A stretch of 64,000 nt of DNA. Origin: Pocillopora verrucosa (lineage: Eukaryota > Cnidaria > Anthozoa > Scleractinia > Pocilloporidae). Numbering within the stretch: position 1 is the first letter of the stretch; each line of letters opens with the position of its first letter. Made by a program: the position numbers and the translations under genes. The stretch is taken from positions 5,320,826 through 5,384,825 of the forward strand of contig NC_089319.1 of the NCBI RefSeq assembly GCF_036669915.1, in the 5' to 3' direction. Positions 63,125 through 64,000 of this stretch are shown in pieces. The notes beneath the pieces are model-generated. The model saw nothing but the letters and a program-made list of their open reading frames with translations, had not been told where the DNA came from and did no database searches.

Positions 63125-64000
63125 CTGCAAAAGGAAAAAAGGACCAGAATTTTAAGAAAAAGGGCAGAAAACACTGTAATTAAGTAAATTGAGGTGTGGT
63201 TGGCCTGTGCAGCTCAAATAAGAACAAAACATACGCCAGGTTTTGTATTCAAATCTGTCATCTCAATCAGGGCATAATAAACCCTCTTTAGCAGTAACTG
63301 GTATAATCCAGGCTATAATTCATTTGTTTCAGACCTCATCAGCCCACATTGGATCATTTTTAGAAAAACAAATATGCAAAATTATTTGAACAGTAAAGAT
63401 GAAGAAAAGACACTGTGGCATGGCAACTAAAATGTTCCACTTAAGGGAAGAAGATCAGCATTTAAGCCCTGGCTAGTTGTTTCATTATGTTCCTAAGCAA
63501 CCCTAACCCGTGTGCAACTGCCTCCTTCCCTAAGAATTAAATCTTGGAGAGCAACTTCCCCTTTTTATTTTTTTGCGAGGGTAGGAGGCATCTGTATACA
63601 GGCTAAGGCCAACCCTTTAAGTTTCCGTCTCCATTTAAGAGTATAAATGAAAACTGAGAAACTCTGTAGGGGAGGGTGAGGAATACCCCTAAGTTAGCAT
63701 TTCATTCAGGAGGAAAGTAACCATACCAATTCTTCCTACAGCACAGATTACTGAAACTAGTATAAGCTGCTAAGCAGCAAAATGGGCCAACTGGCTTTTG
63801 AGCTGACTACTTTTTTGTATCAAAAGTAGAAGAAGGACTCGCAGTTCCCAGTTGAGAATTGCCTCCATGATTGCCATATAAATTAGTCTATACCCTGTCC
63901 CTCTCTGCCAAACATGTCAAATCTGAGCCCCAGAGGTCTCTCATGATATTACTTCTTCAAAAGAAGTGGATGGGGAAAGAAAGCATGCTACCCAAACTTT
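63125..64000. other. Intron sequence of the AMT-ankyrin gene
   Basis: The exons for the first membrane segments and the start codon were not found here, so they should lie beyond the right edge. No other gene is seen. Confidence 0.5.

Overview
The window is animal nuclear DNA, most likely from an anthozoan cnidarian and probably a stony coral. The base composition is AT-rich. Genes are split into many short exons with GT-AG introns. The ancestral animal genes MAD1, MXRA7, a USP31/43-type protease, an AMT-type ammonium transporter and actin are all intact enough to recognise. Between and inside them lie many short inverted-repeat elements, tRNA-derived SINE-like copies and a Penelope-like retroelement. 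The species assignment is an inference from this style. No single base pattern proves it.

Layout. Positions 1-9.8 kb hold no gene I can name, but include a cluster of E2F-type sites near 4.5-4.9 kb, a CT/TA microsatellite and a weak two-exon coding fragment. A divergent actin gene lies at 9.87-11.67 kb (+). It is followed by a decayed Penelope-like element (11.97-14.66 kb) that carries hammerhead ribozyme motifs in its inverted terminal repeats and a small nested transposon, and then by an actin pseudogene fragment at 15.3-15.5 kb. A nine-exon USP31/43-like deubiquitinase occupies 17.2-25.2 kb (-). A three-exon MXRA7-like membrane protein lies at 28.7-31.8 kb (-). MAD1, the spindle-checkpoint protein, is complete in 19 coding exons at 33.1-43.7 kb (-). 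It shares a 256-bp bidirectional promoter with a small basic protein gene resembling RPS19BP1/AROS (43.9-46.7 kb, +).

The right-hand 17 kb is one long minus-strand gene (47.2 kb to beyond the right edge). By continuous splice phase it joins an AMT ammonium-transporter domain to about twelve ankyrin repeats. The repeats are arranged as four three-repeat super-units and are followed by a short basic tail. A single-exon class A GPCR gene sits inside one of its introns on the same strand. The same gene hosts an inverted pair of tRNA-like SINE units nested in a MITE, and a duplicated 39-residue ORF with a signal-peptide look.

The genes do not form a pathway. Their grouping looks like ordinary eukaryotic gene neighbourhood. 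The most notable item is the AMT-ankyrin fusion. It keeps the twin histidines of the conduction pore but has replaced two pore phenylalanines, so an ammonium sensor or regulated transporter is a reasonable hypothesis. Exon boundaries were worked out by hand from reading frame, GT-AG sites and family similarity. No alignment or transcript data were available.
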